A stretch of DNA of 64,000 nucleotides from Nemorincola sp044225795 (GCA_044225795.1 JBGAIF010000002.1:496001-560000); one strand, 5' to 3'. Positions 43,861 through 53,717 are shown, counted from the first letter of the stretch. Numbers and translations: made by a program. Notes: generated by a model not told the origin, from the letters alone.

Positions 43861-44205
43861 ATGGAAACCGTAGTAAGTGCCCCTGTAAAGCTGACAGCTA
43901 ACGCAATAGAAGAAGTAAAACGACTGATGAATGACCCCGGTTTTGTGGCCGGCCAGCTTTTGCGTGTCGGTGTAAAAGGTGGTGGTTGTTCAGGCCTCAG
44001 CTATGTGCTGGGCTTCGACCAGAAAGAGGCTGACGATGAAACTTATGAGATAGAAGGCATAACTGTGATCATGAAAGCTGCTCACGGCATCTACCTATTG
44101 GGCATGGAAGTTGACTATTCCGATGGCCTCAATGCCCGCGGATTTGTTTTCAACAACCCCAATGCCACCAGTTCCTGTGGCTGCGGTAGTTCTTTCTCCG
44201 TATAA
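43861..44205 (+). CDS. A-type iron-sulfur carrier (IscA/ErpA/SufA family)
   Basis: A 114-residue HesB/IscA-family protein that receives and passes on Fe-S clusters. The three cysteine ligands are present: Cys43 in GGGCSGLSY, Cys106 and Cys108 in the C-terminal SCGCG. Length is normal. No other Fe-S assembly genes are adjacent. The upstream region has a TAAATTTG promoter element and repeated motifs that could mediate regulation. A small gene of unknown function follows after 14 bases. Confidence 0.92.
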   Translation: METVVSAPVKLTANAIEEVKRLMNDPGFVAGQLLRVGVKGGGCSGLSYVLGFDQKEADDETYEIEGITVIMKAAHGIYLLGMEVDYSDGLNARGFVFNNPNATSSCGCGSSFSV

Positions 44206-44219
44206 CTGCTCAGTAATCC

Positions 44220-44519
44220 ATGACTTTAGACATTGCAGAAGAGGTCCTTAGTGACTTTGAAGACCTCGTTGACACCGAATTCTCGATAAATGGTAATAGC
44301 TACATAGTTGATGCCATTGTTATCAGCCCCGCTGCGCAGCCCGGGAAAGATGCGTTTGCAGAAAGCTGGCTCAGGGATAAGAACGGGCAAAATTATAGCG
44401 GAGATGATTGCGACGTCCTGCTCATGGTCACAGATACATCTGGATCTGAAGCTGCGTCGTATATCTCCATTGAAACGTTCATTACCGAAAAGGGGATCAG
44501 CTACAACTTCCCGTCATAG
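44220..44519 (+). CDS. small acidic protein of unknown function
   Basis: A 99-residue cytoplasmic protein, strongly acidic with a mixed strand pattern (FSINGNSYIVDAIVI, YISIETFITEKGISYNF). It matches nothing I know. It lies 14 bases after the Fe-S carrier gene and is probably co-transcribed, but there is no cysteine cluster to tie it to Fe-S chemistry (one Cys only). Confidence 0.6.
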   Translation: MTLDIAEEVLSDFEDLVDTEFSINGNSYIVDAIVISPAAQPGKDAFAESWLRDKNGQNYSGDDCDVLLMVTDTSGSEAASYISIETFITEKGISYNFPS

Positions 44520-44523
44520 CGCG

Positions 44524-45018
44524 TCAGAAGTATCCCAGGTACAGCCTGGAGTAGGTAGTATATTCTATACACACCTCGTCACCTTCCCCCAGGTTGTTAT
44601 AGTCGTCTGCCGAAACCTCAATGCTCAGCTTGTTGCGTGAAGTGATGTAAAAGTAATAGGCATCCTTCGATGGTATGTACAGCTTCCTCGTTACATGGCT
44701 CGTCTCTATGGTCTTCGTGCCATTCCTGATATCCTGCTGCAGCTTACGCAGATTGTAGCGATAGCTCATATAGGTAGAGAATGATGAAATGAACAGCAGT
44801 ATGCCTGCCGTAAAGAAGAATTTGGTTGCAGAGAACGCGTTTGGCGCGCCGTCATAAGCGCGGTACCAGGCGCCCGCAAATGGAATAATGAAACTCAGGA
44901 ACATCAGCATCCGGAACACCTTATAATACTGGCTGCGTTCCGTAGCCTCTTTCTTCTTCAGAAAGCTGAATTCATCCGGGGTCAGCGGCTCAGTATATGG
45001 TGCTATTGCCTGCGACAC
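44524..45018 (-). CDS. membrane protein of unknown function with two transmembrane segments
   Basis: A 164-residue protein with hydrophobic segments at about residues 34-50 and 67-85, then a strand-rich cytoplasmic C-terminal domain (ETSHVTRKLYIPSKDAYYFY, EGDEVCIEYTTYSRLYL). The latter resembles a membrane-linked beta domain, but no family is recognised. It is 5 bases downstream of the carboxypeptidase gene on the same strand. Confidence 0.55.
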   Translation of the reverse strand: MSQAIAPYTEPLTPDEFSFLKKKEATERSQYYKVFRMLMFLSFIIPFAGAWYRAYDGAPNAFSATKFFFTAGILLFISSFSTYMSYRYNLRKLQQDIRNGTKTIETSHVTRKLYIPSKDAYYFYITSRNKLSIEVSADDYNNLGEGDEVCIEYTTYSRLYLGYF

Positions 45019-45023
45019 AACTA

Positions 45024-46529
45024 TTACTTTGATCCATAGATACCCATGTACTTATCAGTAGCATAACGCATAAAATGATCAGCATTCAACCCTTCCCCTG
45101 TTATCTGCATGCAGAGTTCCTGCGAGGTGTACCTGCGCCCATGCCGGTGCACGTTCTCACGGAGCCACGCAAGCAGCGGCGCCAGCTCTCCCTTCCTGAT
45201 GCCATCCTGCAGCCCGGGTATATCTTTCTGAGCCTGGCGGTAGAACTGCGCGGCATAAAAACTACCAAGCGTATAGGTGGGGAAATATCCGAAGCTGCCA
45301 TGGCTCCAGTGCACATCCTGCAGCACCCCGGTCTTGTCGCCATCCGGCGTCACACCCAGGTAGCGATGATACATTTCGTTCCATTTCTCCGGCAAAGACA
45401 TCGGATCGAGCGTGCCCTCAATAAGCGACTTCTCTATTTCATAACGTATCATCACATGAAAATGATACGTGAGCTCATCCGCTTCTGTGCGTATCAGCGA
45501 CGGCTCTACTTTATTACATGCTTTATAGAATTCGTCAACACTCACCTTCGCCAGTTGCTTAGGAAGATACTCCTGCAATACGGGATAGAAGTAATGCCAG
45601 AAGTCTGTGCTCCTGCCCACACAGTTCTCCCACAACCTCGACTGCGACTCGTGTATGCCGAGAGAGGCTGCTGCACCCAGCGGCAATCCGTATTGGCTTT
45701 CCGGGAGCCCCTGCTCATACAGCCCGTGCCCGCCTTCGTGTATGCAACTCCACAGGAGCGAAGCATAGTTATGCTCATCAACACGGGTAGTGAGGCGCAC
45801 ATCTCCCGGAGCGAACGAGGTAGTGAATGGATGCTCGGAAAGGTCCTGCCGTCCGGCTTCAAAGTCAAAACCCATTTTCTTCAGCACATCAATACTGAAG
45901 TCCCACTGCTGTTGTTTTGGAAAGTGCTGGTAAAAACACGCGTCACTCACCTGCGCAGCGTCCGATATCTGTTTCAGCAGCACAGGCATCTGCGTCCTGA
46001 TACCTTCAAATACCGGATCGATAGTTGCCACCGTGGCCCCTTTCTCATAATCATCCATCAGCGCGTCGTAGGGATGATCTTTGAACCCGTAGAGGTCTGC
46101 CTGCCTGCGCTTCAGCGTTATCATCTTTGCCAGCGACGGCGCGAATATCTTAAAGTCGTTCTGCCGGCGCGATTCTATCCATGCATTGAAACACTGGCTT
46201 GTCTGCTTCGACATTTCTTCTACAACTTCCGACGGCAGCTTCCTGTTCTTATCGTAGTCTTCAAGGCTCAGGCTTACGTTAGCTTTCTGTATATCATCCA
46301 GGTCGGTAGCGGCGGCCAGGGTCGCAAGCATTTTCCCATAGTCTTCAGAGGTCAGCAGCTCGTGGGCAGAAGAAGCGAGGGTGGCCAGTTGCCTTGCTCT
46401 TGCGTCAGCGCCCTTGGGCGGCATATAGGTCTCCTGGTCCCAGCTAAGTACAGCAGATGCATTATTGAGATCGGCCGCCTTCTGAGTCATGGCGGCATAT
46501 TGTTCATACAACTTGTTGTTATCAGACAT
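45024..46529 (-). CDS. M32-family metallocarboxypeptidase (Taq type)
   Basis: A 501-residue carboxypeptidase with the M32 zinc motif HEGGHGLYEQG (HExxH form) and the downstream conserved IHESQSRLWEN segment whose Glu is the third zinc ligand. It removes C-terminal residues from peptides in the cytoplasm; there is no signal peptide. Its gene follows relA/spoT by 29 bases on the same strand. Confidence 0.94.
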   Translation of the reverse strand: MSDNNKLYEQYAAMTQKAADLNNASAVLSWDQETYMPPKGADARARQLATLASSAHELLTSEDYGKMLATLAAATDLDDIQKANVSLSLEDYDKNRKLPSEVVEEMSKQTSQCFNAWIESRRQNDFKIFAPSLAKMITLKRRQADLYGFKDHPYDALMDDYEKGATVATIDPVFEGIRTQMPVLLKQISDAAQVSDACFYQHFPKQQQWDFSIDVLKKMGFDFEAGRQDLSEHPFTTSFAPGDVRLTTRVDEHNYASLLWSCIHEGGHGLYEQGLPESQYGLPLGAAASLGIHESQSRLWENCVGRSTDFWHYFYPVLQEYLPKQLAKVSVDEFYKACNKVEPSLIRTEADELTYHFHVMIRYEIEKSLIEGTLDPMSLPEKWNEMYHRYLGVTPDGDKTGVLQDVHWSHGSFGYFPTYTLGSFYAAQFYRQAQKDIPGLQDGIRKGELAPLLAWLRENVHRHGRRYTSQELCMQITGEGLNADHFMRYATDKYMGIYGSK

Positions 46530-46558
46530 ATTTTATTCAGTATTTCCGGGCTGTATCA

Positions 46559-48817
46559 CTACTCTTCCGTGCTTTCTATTCGTTCTATTTTATTGATGCC
46601 GTCCAATGCACCAAGGCGGTTGCAGAAATTATTCAGCTCTTCCCTGTCATGTACATACACCATTATATTTCCCTCAAAGATCCCATCCCTGGAATCTATG
46701 CTGATAGAGCGCATATTCAGTTTCAATTCGCCGGAGATGACATTAGTGATCTTTTGTATCACCCCTACATCATCCAGCCCAATGATACGCACACCGGTAA
46801 GGAAGGATATCTCTTTGTTCTTGGCCCACTTGGTCTTTACTATCCTGTGGCCATAGTTGGCAAGCAACTGGGCAGCATTAGGGCAGTCGGTACGGTGCAC
46901 CTTCAAACCCTCACCCGATGTTACAAACCCGAACACATCATCACCGGGGATAGGCTGGCAACACTGGGCCAGCTTATACAACACCTTATCAGAGCGCTCA
47001 CCGAAGATGATAAGCTCTGCAGCCTTCGATGGCTTATGCCGCACCTGTTCCTCATCACCGGACTTAACTTCCTGCTTCTGCTCCTTGCCGGGCTGGTGCA
47101 GTTTGTCACCATGTACAGAGAACGTCTTCAATTCATGAAGATCAATATCACCTACAGCAATAGCATAACAGAGATCAAGCACAGACAGCTTTTTATAGAA
47201 ATGAGCCACCTCATTCAGATTGAATGCCGACATAGGCACCTTGATATGTTCCAGCTTACGGCGCAATATATCTTTACCATCTTCTGCTATCTTCCGCTTC
47301 TCCTCCTTCAGGTAGACCTTCACTCTCGACTTTGCCTTTGCCGTCACCAGGAACCTGAGCCAATCCTCCGAAGGTGTTTGTTTGGACGAAGTGATGACCT
47401 CTACCTGGTCTCCGCTATCCAATTGGTGGCTCAACGGCACAAGGCGGTAGTTTACCTTGGCGCCTATACAATGCGCGCCAAGCTCACTGTGTATGTCAAA
47501 CGCGAAATCAAGAGCGGTAGCGCCCTTCGGCAGCACACGCATATCACCCTTAGGAGTATAGATATATATCTCTTCGGTAAAAAGGTCCAGCTTGAAATCC
47601 TGGATAAAGTCAATAGTATCCGTATCCGGGTTTGTGAGTATATCACGCAGATGTTTCAGGAAGCTGTCCAGCTTATTCTCCTGCAAAGACGGAGCGCCCT
47701 CCTTATACTTCCAGTGAGCGGCGAGCCCCTTCTCTGCTATCTCATTCATCCGTTCGGTGCGTATCTGGACTTCTACCCAGCGCCCTACCGGCCCCATCAC
47801 CGTGGTATGCAATGCCTCATAGCCATTACCCTTCGGCACACTGATCCAGTCCCGCAAACGGTCGGGGCTGGGGCGGTAGAAGTTGGTGACTATGGAATAC
47901 ACCTTCCAGCAATCTTCCTTCTCGTGATCCGGCGTGGACTTGATAATGATGCGTATCGCAAACAGGTCATACACTTCTTCGAATGCGACCTGCTTCTTCT
48001 TCATCTTATTCCAGATCGAGTTTATCGCCTTGGGGCGGCCATATATCTCGAACTCAAACCCGTTGTTGGTCAGTTCTTCTTTTATCGGCTTGATGAACTC
48101 ATTGATATAGCGGGTACGTTCACGCTTCGTCTCTTTAAGGCCCTTGGCTATTTCAGTATAGACATCCGGCTGCGTGTATTTAAGGGCCAGGTCCTCCATC
48201 TCCGACTTGATCTCGTACAAACCGAGACGGTGCGCGAGCGGCGAATAGATGTACGTGGTCTCAGAAGATATCTTCAACTGTTTCTCACGGCTCATACTAT
48301 CGAGCGTACGCATATTGTGCAGCCTGTCTGCCAGCTTTATCAGTATCACCCTCGGATCATCCGCCAGTGTCAGCAATATCTTCCTGAAGTTTTCCGCCTG
48401 CAGCGTAGAATCACCCTTGATATCCACCACATTGGATATTTTGGTCAGGCCGTCTATGATCTTGGCTATATGGGCGTTGAAATCGCGGGTGATGTCTTCT
48501 AACGTTATCTCGGTATCTTCTACAGTATCATGAAGCAGTGCACAGATAGCCGAAGTAACCCCCAGCCCTATCTCCTCAACAGCGATACGCGCCACAGCAA
48601 TAGGATGCAGTATATATGGCTCACCCGACTTACGTCGCATATCCCTGTGCGCATCTACGGCCATCTCAAAAGCATGGCGCAACAGGGTCTTGTCACCCTT
48701 CTTCAAACGTTCCTTCAACGCACGCAACAGCCCGCGGTATTCCCGTAGGATCAGTTTCTTCTCTTCTTCCTCGTTCTTATTGTAAGCTTCCTGCTGGGGT
48801 GCTGTGGTCGTATGCAT
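46559..48817 (-). CDS. RelA/SpoT-family (p)ppGpp synthetase/hydrolase
   Basis: A 752-residue bifunctional-type protein. The HD hydrolase domain is intact (His71, HDTVEDT at 96-102, KLADRLHNMRTL). The synthetase domain follows (GRPKAINSIWNKM, YDLFAIRII, then VPKGNGYEALHTTVMGP), then a TGS domain (YTPKGDMRVLPKGATALDFA), a helical region and a C-terminal ACT domain (VRIIGLDDVGVIQKITNVI). It sets the level of the stringent-response alarmone. It probably is the only long RSH protein visible here. Upstream lies holA with its own terminator. Confidence 0.95.
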   Translation of the reverse strand: MHTTTAPQQEAYNKNEEEEKKLILREYRGLLRALKERLKKGDKTLLRHAFEMAVDAHRDMRRKSGEPYILHPIAVARIAVEEIGLGVTSAICALLHDTVEDTEITLEDITRDFNAHIAKIIDGLTKISNVVDIKGDSTLQAENFRKILLTLADDPRVILIKLADRLHNMRTLDSMSREKQLKISSETTYIYSPLAHRLGLYEIKSEMEDLALKYTQPDVYTEIAKGLKETKRERTRYINEFIKPIKEELTNNGFEFEIYGRPKAINSIWNKMKKKQVAFEEVYDLFAIRIIIKSTPDHEKEDCWKVYSIVTNFYRPSPDRLRDWISVPKGNGYEALHTTVMGPVGRWVEVQIRTERMNEIAEKGLAAHWKYKEGAPSLQENKLDSFLKHLRDILTNPDTDTIDFIQDFKLDLFTEEIYIYTPKGDMRVLPKGATALDFAFDIHSELGAHCIGAKVNYRLVPLSHQLDSGDQVEVITSSKQTPSEDWLRFLVTAKAKSRVKVYLKEEKRKIAEDGKDILRRKLEHIKVPMSAFNLNEVAHFYKKLSVLDLCYAIAVGDIDLHELKTFSVHGDKLHQPGKEQKQEVKSGDEEQVRHKPSKAAELIIFGERSDKVLYKLAQCCQPIPGDDVFGFVTSGEGLKVHRTDCPNAAQLLANYGHRIVKTKWAKNKEISFLTGVRIIGLDDVGVIQKITNVISGELKLNMRSISIDSRDGIFEGNIMVYVHDREELNNFCNRLGALDGINKIERIESTEE

Positions 48818-48859
48818 ATCCTTGCCGTTTCTATCGTATTTTCAGCATATAAATTTACG

Positions 48860-48882
48860 AAAAAATGCCCTCAGAGGGCATT
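48860..48882 (-). terminator. rho-independent terminator of holA
   Basis: Read on the minus strand: AATGCCCT, 3-base loop, AGGGCATT, then a T6 run (plus A6 at 48860-48865). It lies between holA and relA/spoT, so the two are separate units. Confidence 0.75.
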
Positions 48883-48912
48883 CATATTGGCTATACTGAT
48901 ATAATTAAGGCG

Positions 48913-49914
48913 CTATTCCAGCATCTGCCCTATCATCTCCTTCAGCAATTCCCTGTCCGGGGCAATACTATCTATACCTACGGCCAGGGTGCTGTACTTC
49001 CCCAGCAGCAGCAGGCACCGCTCTACCCTGTGCAGAGGCCAGTTCTGGGCCACGTCCATGATGCTCTTTACACGGAACGGGGGCACCCCTAATGCTGCCG
49101 CCGCATCCTTGTCTGATCGGCCTTTGACAAAATTGGCCACATAAAGCCTGTTAAAATGCGTATAGAATGTACCTATCAACAGCGGCATAGGCGCCGACTT
49201 GGGATTTGCCAGGAAGTAGGTCAGCATACGGTACAGCTTCTCCCTGTTGCCTCCGGTGAGTGCCTCGGGAAACTCAAAGACATTGTATTCCCGGCTTACG
49301 CCAATGTACTTCTGGATCAGCTCCATTGTCAATTCCCGTTCCTGCGGCACATTGATACGCACCTTTTCTATCTCATTGATGATCTTCTGCAGATCGTTGC
49401 CGAGATAAGTGGCCAGTATCTGTGATTCCCGTTCACCAACCTGGAAGTTCATCTCCTTTCCCTGGGCCTGTATCCATGCCGGGATCTGCTCATCCCTTAC
49501 TTTATCAGAAGTATAATGAAAACCCTTTTCCTTGACATATTTTACGAGCTTGGTCTTGCCGTCAGCTTTTTTAAAGCGGTGTTCTATCAGGAACACTGTG
49601 CTTGGCGTAGGGTTTTGCACATATGCTGCCAGTTCGTTGATACTTTTCATCTGCGCGGCATCTTTAAGAATAACCACCTGCTTATCGGCAAACATCGGGA
49701 AACGACGACAGGCATTGACCACATCTGTCCAATCGGTGTCCTTTCCGTAAAGCGTAATGAGATTAAAGTCCTTTTCGGCATCGTTGAGGATCTCATTCTC
49801 AAACCAGGACGTGATGATGTCCAGGTAAAACGGCTCTTCCCCGTCAATAAGATAGACCGGCGCAAATTGCCTGAGCTGGATGGACTGGTATAATTTCTTT
49901 AGTTCCGCGTTCAT
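48913..49914 (-). CDS. holA: DNA polymerase III, delta subunit
   Basis: A 333-residue clamp-loader delta protein: the opening LKKLYQSIQLRQFAPVYLIDGEEP region with GEEPFYLD, an AAA+-like fold without a Walker A motif, and the helical C-terminal collar region (LLIGTFYTHFNRLY). The delta subunit opens the sliding clamp. The length is usual for the family. It follows the PolB-like exonuclease gene by about 90 bases on the same strand. Confidence 0.9.
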   Translation of the reverse strand: MNAELKKLYQSIQLRQFAPVYLIDGEEPFYLDIITSWFENEILNDAEKDFNLITLYGKDTDWTDVVNACRRFPMFADKQVVILKDAAQMKSINELAAYVQNPTPSTVFLIEHRFKKADGKTKLVKYVKEKGFHYTSDKVRDEQIPAWIQAQGKEMNFQVGERESQILATYLGNDLQKIINEIEKVRINVPQERELTMELIQKYIGVSREYNVFEFPEALTGGNREKLYRMLTYFLANPKSAPMPLLIGTFYTHFNRLYVANFVKGRSDKDAAAALGVPPFRVKSIMDVAQNWPLHRVERCLLLLGKYSTLAVGIDSIAPDRELLKEMIGQMLE

Positions 49915-50002
49915 TGATCAGGCGCAATTTAATTCAAAGTAGCAGAACCGGGGCGCCTTTTTGTTAACAGGTGTTCGATACTAATTACGCATATCAGCAT
50001 AC

Positions 50003-50731
50003 TTAATCCCCCTCTACATACACCGGCTCTATGGCCACGTCATGAACACCTTTCAACCGCAGATATACACGGGCGCTGGTCAGCACATCCTGCACACAAT
50101 AGCGGCCTATACGCGGCAGGTCTTTATCATGCCAGTAGGCTTCAGATACCTTGCTGCCATCCATGTCACTCTTTGGCGATGGAATACCCAGCACCTCTGC
50201 CAGCAACGACAACGATGTGAAATTCTTATAATCTCCGAACCGCCACATATCCATAGTATCGATGTGCGTCACTTCCCATGGCTTTTTGCCCGACACCTGC
50301 AGGCAACCCGGAAGTGGAATATTGTTGATGACCATGCGCCGGCAGATGAACGGGATATCAAACTCTTTGATGTTATGCCCGCAGAATTTTATGTCGGGAT
50401 AGCGGCGGGTAAATTTGTTAATTACCTCACAAAAATCGGTCAGCAAAGTATGTTCATTGTCATTGGTCAGCGCCTTCAAACGCATCTTCCAGCTCCCCTC
50501 CGAATTATTGAGGCTTCCAAAACCGATACACACGATCTTCGCGAACTCAGAAAATATGCCTGCCCGCTCTGAGAACAGCGTTGCGGGGTCTGCTACACCC
50601 TCTGTTGTACTTTTCACGAAGCGTGATTTTCTTGTCCATTCCGCCTGCATCGCCTCCGTTAATAAATTGTACTCCGGGGCCGTTGGCACGGTTTCTATAT
50701 CGATAAACAAAATCTCCTTTGCATATTCCAT
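50003..50731 (-). CDS. PolB-like 3'-5' exonuclease (DEDD superfamily)
   Basis: A 242-residue exonuclease-like protein related to the proofreading domain of B-family polymerases. Motif I is FIDIETVP, motif II GHNIKEFDIPFICRRM and motif III has YCVQDV near the C-terminus; these supply the metal-binding acids. I chose the ATG at 50731 (MEYAKEILFIDIE) rather than 50758 because motif I normally lies close to the N-terminus. The substrate is unknown; a role in DNA repair is inferred. Confidence 0.85.
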   Translation of the reverse strand: MEYAKEILFIDIETVPTAPEYNLLTEAMQAEWTRKSRFVKSTTEGVADPATLFSERAGIFSEFAKIVCIGFGSLNNSEGSWKMRLKALTNDNEHTLLTDFCEVINKFTRRYPDIKFCGHNIKEFDIPFICRRMVINNIPLPGCLQVSGKKPWEVTHIDTMDMWRFGDYKNFTSLSLLAEVLGIPSPKSDMDGSKVSEAYWHDKDLPRIGRYCVQDVLTSARVYLRLKGVHDVAIEPVYVEGD

Positions 50732-50794
50732 AACCAAAAGATGTGCATATATTTGCACTTAATTTAATTTCAGCAAATTAAACAAAACAAAATT

Positions 50795-51739
50795 ATGAGC
50801 CAATTCAGCCAGCCACAGCAGCCGCAGCAGCCCGCCAACCAAGGCAAAAAGAACAGCTCGATGATCTATTGGGTGATCATCCTGATATTATTGGCAGGAT
50901 GTATCTACCTGTTTGTGAGCAAGAACCAGATGGCGGCAGACAACAGCAGTAAAGAAAAAGTAGAGCAGAAACGCATGGACTCTGTGCTTACAGACCGTGC
51001 TGCATTGCAGGCTGATTTTGACGCGGCATCTGCTAAGATAGACCAGCTTGTGACTGAAAACTCCCGTATGGACAGCGCGCTGCAGGGCAACAAGAGCATG
51101 ATAGCCAAGCTGCAATCTCAGATACGCACCATACTGAGCAACAAGAACGCTACCCAGGCCGAGCTGAAAAAAGCAAGAGAGCTGATCACCAGCCTGAACG
51201 ACAAAACAAGGGACATGGAAGCCCGTATAGCAGAACTTGAAAAAGAGAACAAGCAACTGACCGGCGATAACCGGACACTCACGAAGAAAGTGGACTCGAC
51301 ATCGGCCGAGAACGTGAGCCTGAAGAAAGTTGCAGCAGTATTGCACGCCTCAAACCTGCGCATGGAGCCTATTCACAAGCGCCGCAACGGCAAAGAAAAG
51401 GAGACCTCGAAGGCTAAAAAAGTAGATATCCTTCGTATTAAGTTTGATATTGATGAGAACAGGATAGCAGAAAGCGGCAGCAAGCAGTTGTATGTACGTA
51501 TCATATCGCCTGAAGGCGCGGTACTGAGCACACCTGCCAACGCATCGGGTATGATGAGCACTACCAAGGGCCAGATGAGCTACTCCATACTGAAGAACAT
51601 TGTTCTTACCCAAAATGAAATGGTAAAAGATGTGACCGTTGACTGGAACCAGGATGGCGATTACAGCAAGGGCAATTATACCATCGAAATATATAACGAA
51701 GGGTATAAAGTAGGCACAGGCGTAGTGACACTGAACTAA
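50795..51739 (+). CDS. single-pass membrane protein with long coiled coil
   Basis: A 314-residue protein: Gln/Pro-rich N-terminal ~20 residues, one membrane segment (MIYWVIILILLAGCIYLFV, about 23-41), an extended coiled coil (about 55-170, with heptads of KLQSQIRTIL and ELEKENKQL) and a beta-rich C-terminal domain (about 205-314). It probably spans from the inner membrane into the periplasm. No function known. A TATATTTG promoter element is at 50748-50755 and a strong terminator follows. Confidence 0.7.
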   Translation: MSQFSQPQQPQQPANQGKKNSSMIYWVIILILLAGCIYLFVSKNQMAADNSSKEKVEQKRMDSVLTDRAALQADFDAASAKIDQLVTENSRMDSALQGNKSMIAKLQSQIRTILSNKNATQAELKKARELITSLNDKTRDMEARIAELEKENKQLTGDNRTLTKKVDSTSAENVSLKKVAAVLHASNLRMEPIHKRRNGKEKETSKAKKVDILRIKFDIDENRIAESGSKQLYVRIISPEGAVLSTPANASGMMSTTKGQMSYSILKNIVLTQNEMVKDVTVDWNQDGDYSKGNYTIEIYNEGYKVGTGVVTLN

Positions 51740-51768
51740 TTCAACACCCGAAAAATCAATGATTTATG

Positions 51769-51799
51769 ATACGGACGGTTATGCCGTCCGTATTTTTTT
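51769..51799 (+). terminator. rho-independent terminator
   Basis: A 10-bp stem (51769-51778 with 51784-51793), 5-base loop, T7 tract. It lies 30 bases after the coiled-coil gene. Confidence 0.92.
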
Positions 51800-51846
51800 G
51801 TTAACGGCCTGCAATCTCTTAACAATTCCGTAATGTGGCGTTATTC

Positions 51847-51874
51847 TTGCCTTAACATTCGCATCGTACCTTTG
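51847..51874 (+). promoter_or_regulatory. promoter of the two-component system
   Basis: TTG at 51847-51849, 17-base spacer and a perfect TACCTTTG at 51867-51874. Transcription would start near 51880, about 14 bases before the ATG at 51894. Confidence 0.65.
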
Positions 51875-51893
51875 TATAAGATTTAGTGCTACT

Positions 51894-52580
51894 ATGGAAG
51901 TATTCCCAGGAAAAATTCTGATCGTTGACGATGAACCGGATATAGTCGAGTTCATCAGTTATAATTTAAAAAATAAAGGATATCTGATCGCTGCAGCCCG
52001 CGATGGCGTGGAGGCGATACGGAAAGCGCGTGATTTTCGCCCCGACCTGATACTTCTTGACATCATGATGCCGCATAAAGACGGTATTGAGACCATCAGG
52101 GAGCTGAGGACGATGCATGAATTTGACGATACCGCCATCATTTTCCTTACAGCCCTCAACGATGAGAAGTATGAAATAGAAGGATTGAAGATCGGAGCGG
52201 ATGATTATATCTCAAAGCCAATAAAGCCGGAACTGCTGGCTACCCGTATAGGCTCAGCACTCCGCCGTTTCCGCAGAGATGATGACCAGGAGCAGAAGCA
52301 GACGTTCGGCGACCTGGAGATCAACAAAACGAAATTTACGGTATCCTACAAAGGCGAAGAGATATTACTGGCAAAAAAGGAATTCGAGCTACTTTCACTA
52401 CTTGCTTCAAAACCCGGGCGCGTATTTCTCCGCAACGAGATATTGCAGCGCGTATGGGGCACCGATGTGATAGTGGGCGACCGAACCATTGATGTTCACA
52501 TCCGTAAGATCCGTCAGAAAGCAGGCATAGACCTCATAACCACTGTAAAAGGCGTAGGTTACAAGTTCGAAATGGCCTAA
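51894..52580 (+). CDS. OmpR/PhoB-family response regulator
   Basis: A 228-residue regulator. The receiver domain has the acidic pair in VDDEPD, the phospho-acceptor Asp56 in LLDIMMP and the Lys in SKPIKP. The C-terminal winged helix (LLAKKEFELLSLLAS ... VGDRTIDVHIRKIRQKAG) binds DNA. The pair with the histidine kinase 81 bases downstream resembles PhoB-PhoR, but the stimulus cannot be read from the sequence. A good promoter precedes it. Confidence 0.94.
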   Translation: MEVFPGKILIVDDEPDIVEFISYNLKNKGYLIAAARDGVEAIRKARDFRPDLILLDIMMPHKDGIETIRELRTMHEFDDTAIIFLTALNDEKYEIEGLKIGADDYISKPIKPELLATRIGSALRRFRRDDDQEQKQTFGDLEINKTKFTVSYKGEEILLAKKEFELLSLLASKPGRVFLRNEILQRVWGTDVIVGDRTIDVHIRKIRQKAGIDLITTVKGVGYKFEMA

Positions 52581-52661
52581 TTAGCCGCTGATAAAGAGTA
52601 ACCTCGGCCCGCCGCTCGTATGCTCTTTTTTCTTTTCGCTATTTACGTCTAACTTAGTCCC

Positions 52662-53717
52662 ATGTCTGTCCTGGATACAAAAAATCTGTCTCCCCGCCAG
52701 TTATCGTTCATTACCGCGCTGATAATCGCCACTGTGAACGCTCTGCTGAGCCTCTTCCTGCACCAGGACTGGTACGTGCCTATATTGGTATTCGGCATTA
52801 CCCTTATTATCATCTATTGGCTGTATTACTATACACTGCAATACTTCATCTACCGTAAGATCAAGATCATCTATAAATTCATTTACCAGACCAAGGCCAC
52901 CAAAAAGGAAGAGTTCTTTTATGAAAAAGTACTTCCTCAGAAATCGATAGAGGAAGTGAGCGAGGATGTGCAGAAATGGGCCATGCAAAGAAAGGACGAG
53001 ATAGAGATGCTGCAGGCCAATGAGCGGTTTCGCAGGGAGTTTCTCATGAACCTCGCGCATGAGCTACGCACTCCCATTTTCTCTGCACAGGGTTATGTGG
53101 ACACTCTACTTGGCGGAGCACTGGAAGACGAAGCCGTAAACAAGAAGTTCCTTTCTAATGCCTCCAGAAGCATTGACCGCCTGGTGAGGCTTGTAGATGA
53201 CCTGGATGAGATATCGAAACTGGAATCGGGTAAGATACCGCTCATTGAAGAGACCTTTGTGATCCAGGACCTGATACGTGATGTGTATGAGGAACTCTCA
53301 TTGAAGGCCGCGGAAAGGAACATACAAATGATTTTCAAAAAAGGTACAGAACGCCCCATACAAGTAACCGCAGACAAGCAAAAAATAAAACAGGTACTGG
53401 TGAACCTGGTGGAGAATGCCATCAAGTATGGAAACGACCAGGGCAACATCATAGCCGGCTGCTATGAGATGGATGAAAAACTTATTTACGTAGAGATATC
53501 TGATGATGGCCCGGGCATAGCCGAAGAGCATCTGCTGCGCATCTTCGAACGCTTTTACCGTGCTGACCGCAGCCGTTCACGCGCCATCGGAGGCACAGGC
53601 CTGGGCCTTGCCATTGTGAAACATATCATTGAGGCGCATGGCCAAACAGTGAATGTGCGCAGCAAGCAGGGGGTAGGATCTTCGTTCGGATTTACACTGA
53701 ATAAGGCTTCGGTGTAG
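52662..53717 (+). CDS. sensor histidine kinase (PhoR-like)
   Basis: A 351-residue kinase with two closely spaced membrane segments (about residues 15-34 and 39-58) and no periplasmic sensor domain of note, so it may sense through the membrane or a partner. The phospho-acceptor is His133 in LAHELRTP. The ATPase domain has the N box NLVENAIKYG, DDGPGI and GTGLGLAIV. A TAACTTAG element at 52650-52657 may give extra transcription, but co-transcription with the response regulator is likely. Confidence 0.94.
   Translation: MSVLDTKNLSPRQLSFITALIIATVNALLSLFLHQDWYVPILVFGITLIIIYWLYYYTLQYFIYRKIKIIYKFIYQTKATKKEEFFYEKVLPQKSIEEVSEDVQKWAMQRKDEIEMLQANERFRREFLMNLAHELRTPIFSAQGYVDTLLGGALEDEAVNKKFLSNASRSIDRLVRLVDDLDEISKLESGKIPLIEETFVIQDLIRDVYEELSLKAAERNIQMIFKKGTERPIQVTADKQKIKQVLVNLVENAIKYGNDQGNIIAGCYEMDEKLIYVEISDDGPGIAEEHLLRIFERFYRADRSRSRAIGGTGLGLAIVKHIIEAHGQTVNVRSKQGVGSSFGFTLNKASV

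Noticed and set aside
45075..46856. 593-codon plus-strand open frame opposite the M32 carboxypeptidase gene
   Set aside because: Same reasoning: shadow of a conserved gene on the other strand, no recognisable features or start signals.
46649..48502. 617-codon plus-strand open frame opposite the RelA/SpoT gene
   Set aside because: It is antisense to a fully conserved gene, its product shows no domains and is rich in His, Leu and Tyr as expected of a reverse-frame shadow.
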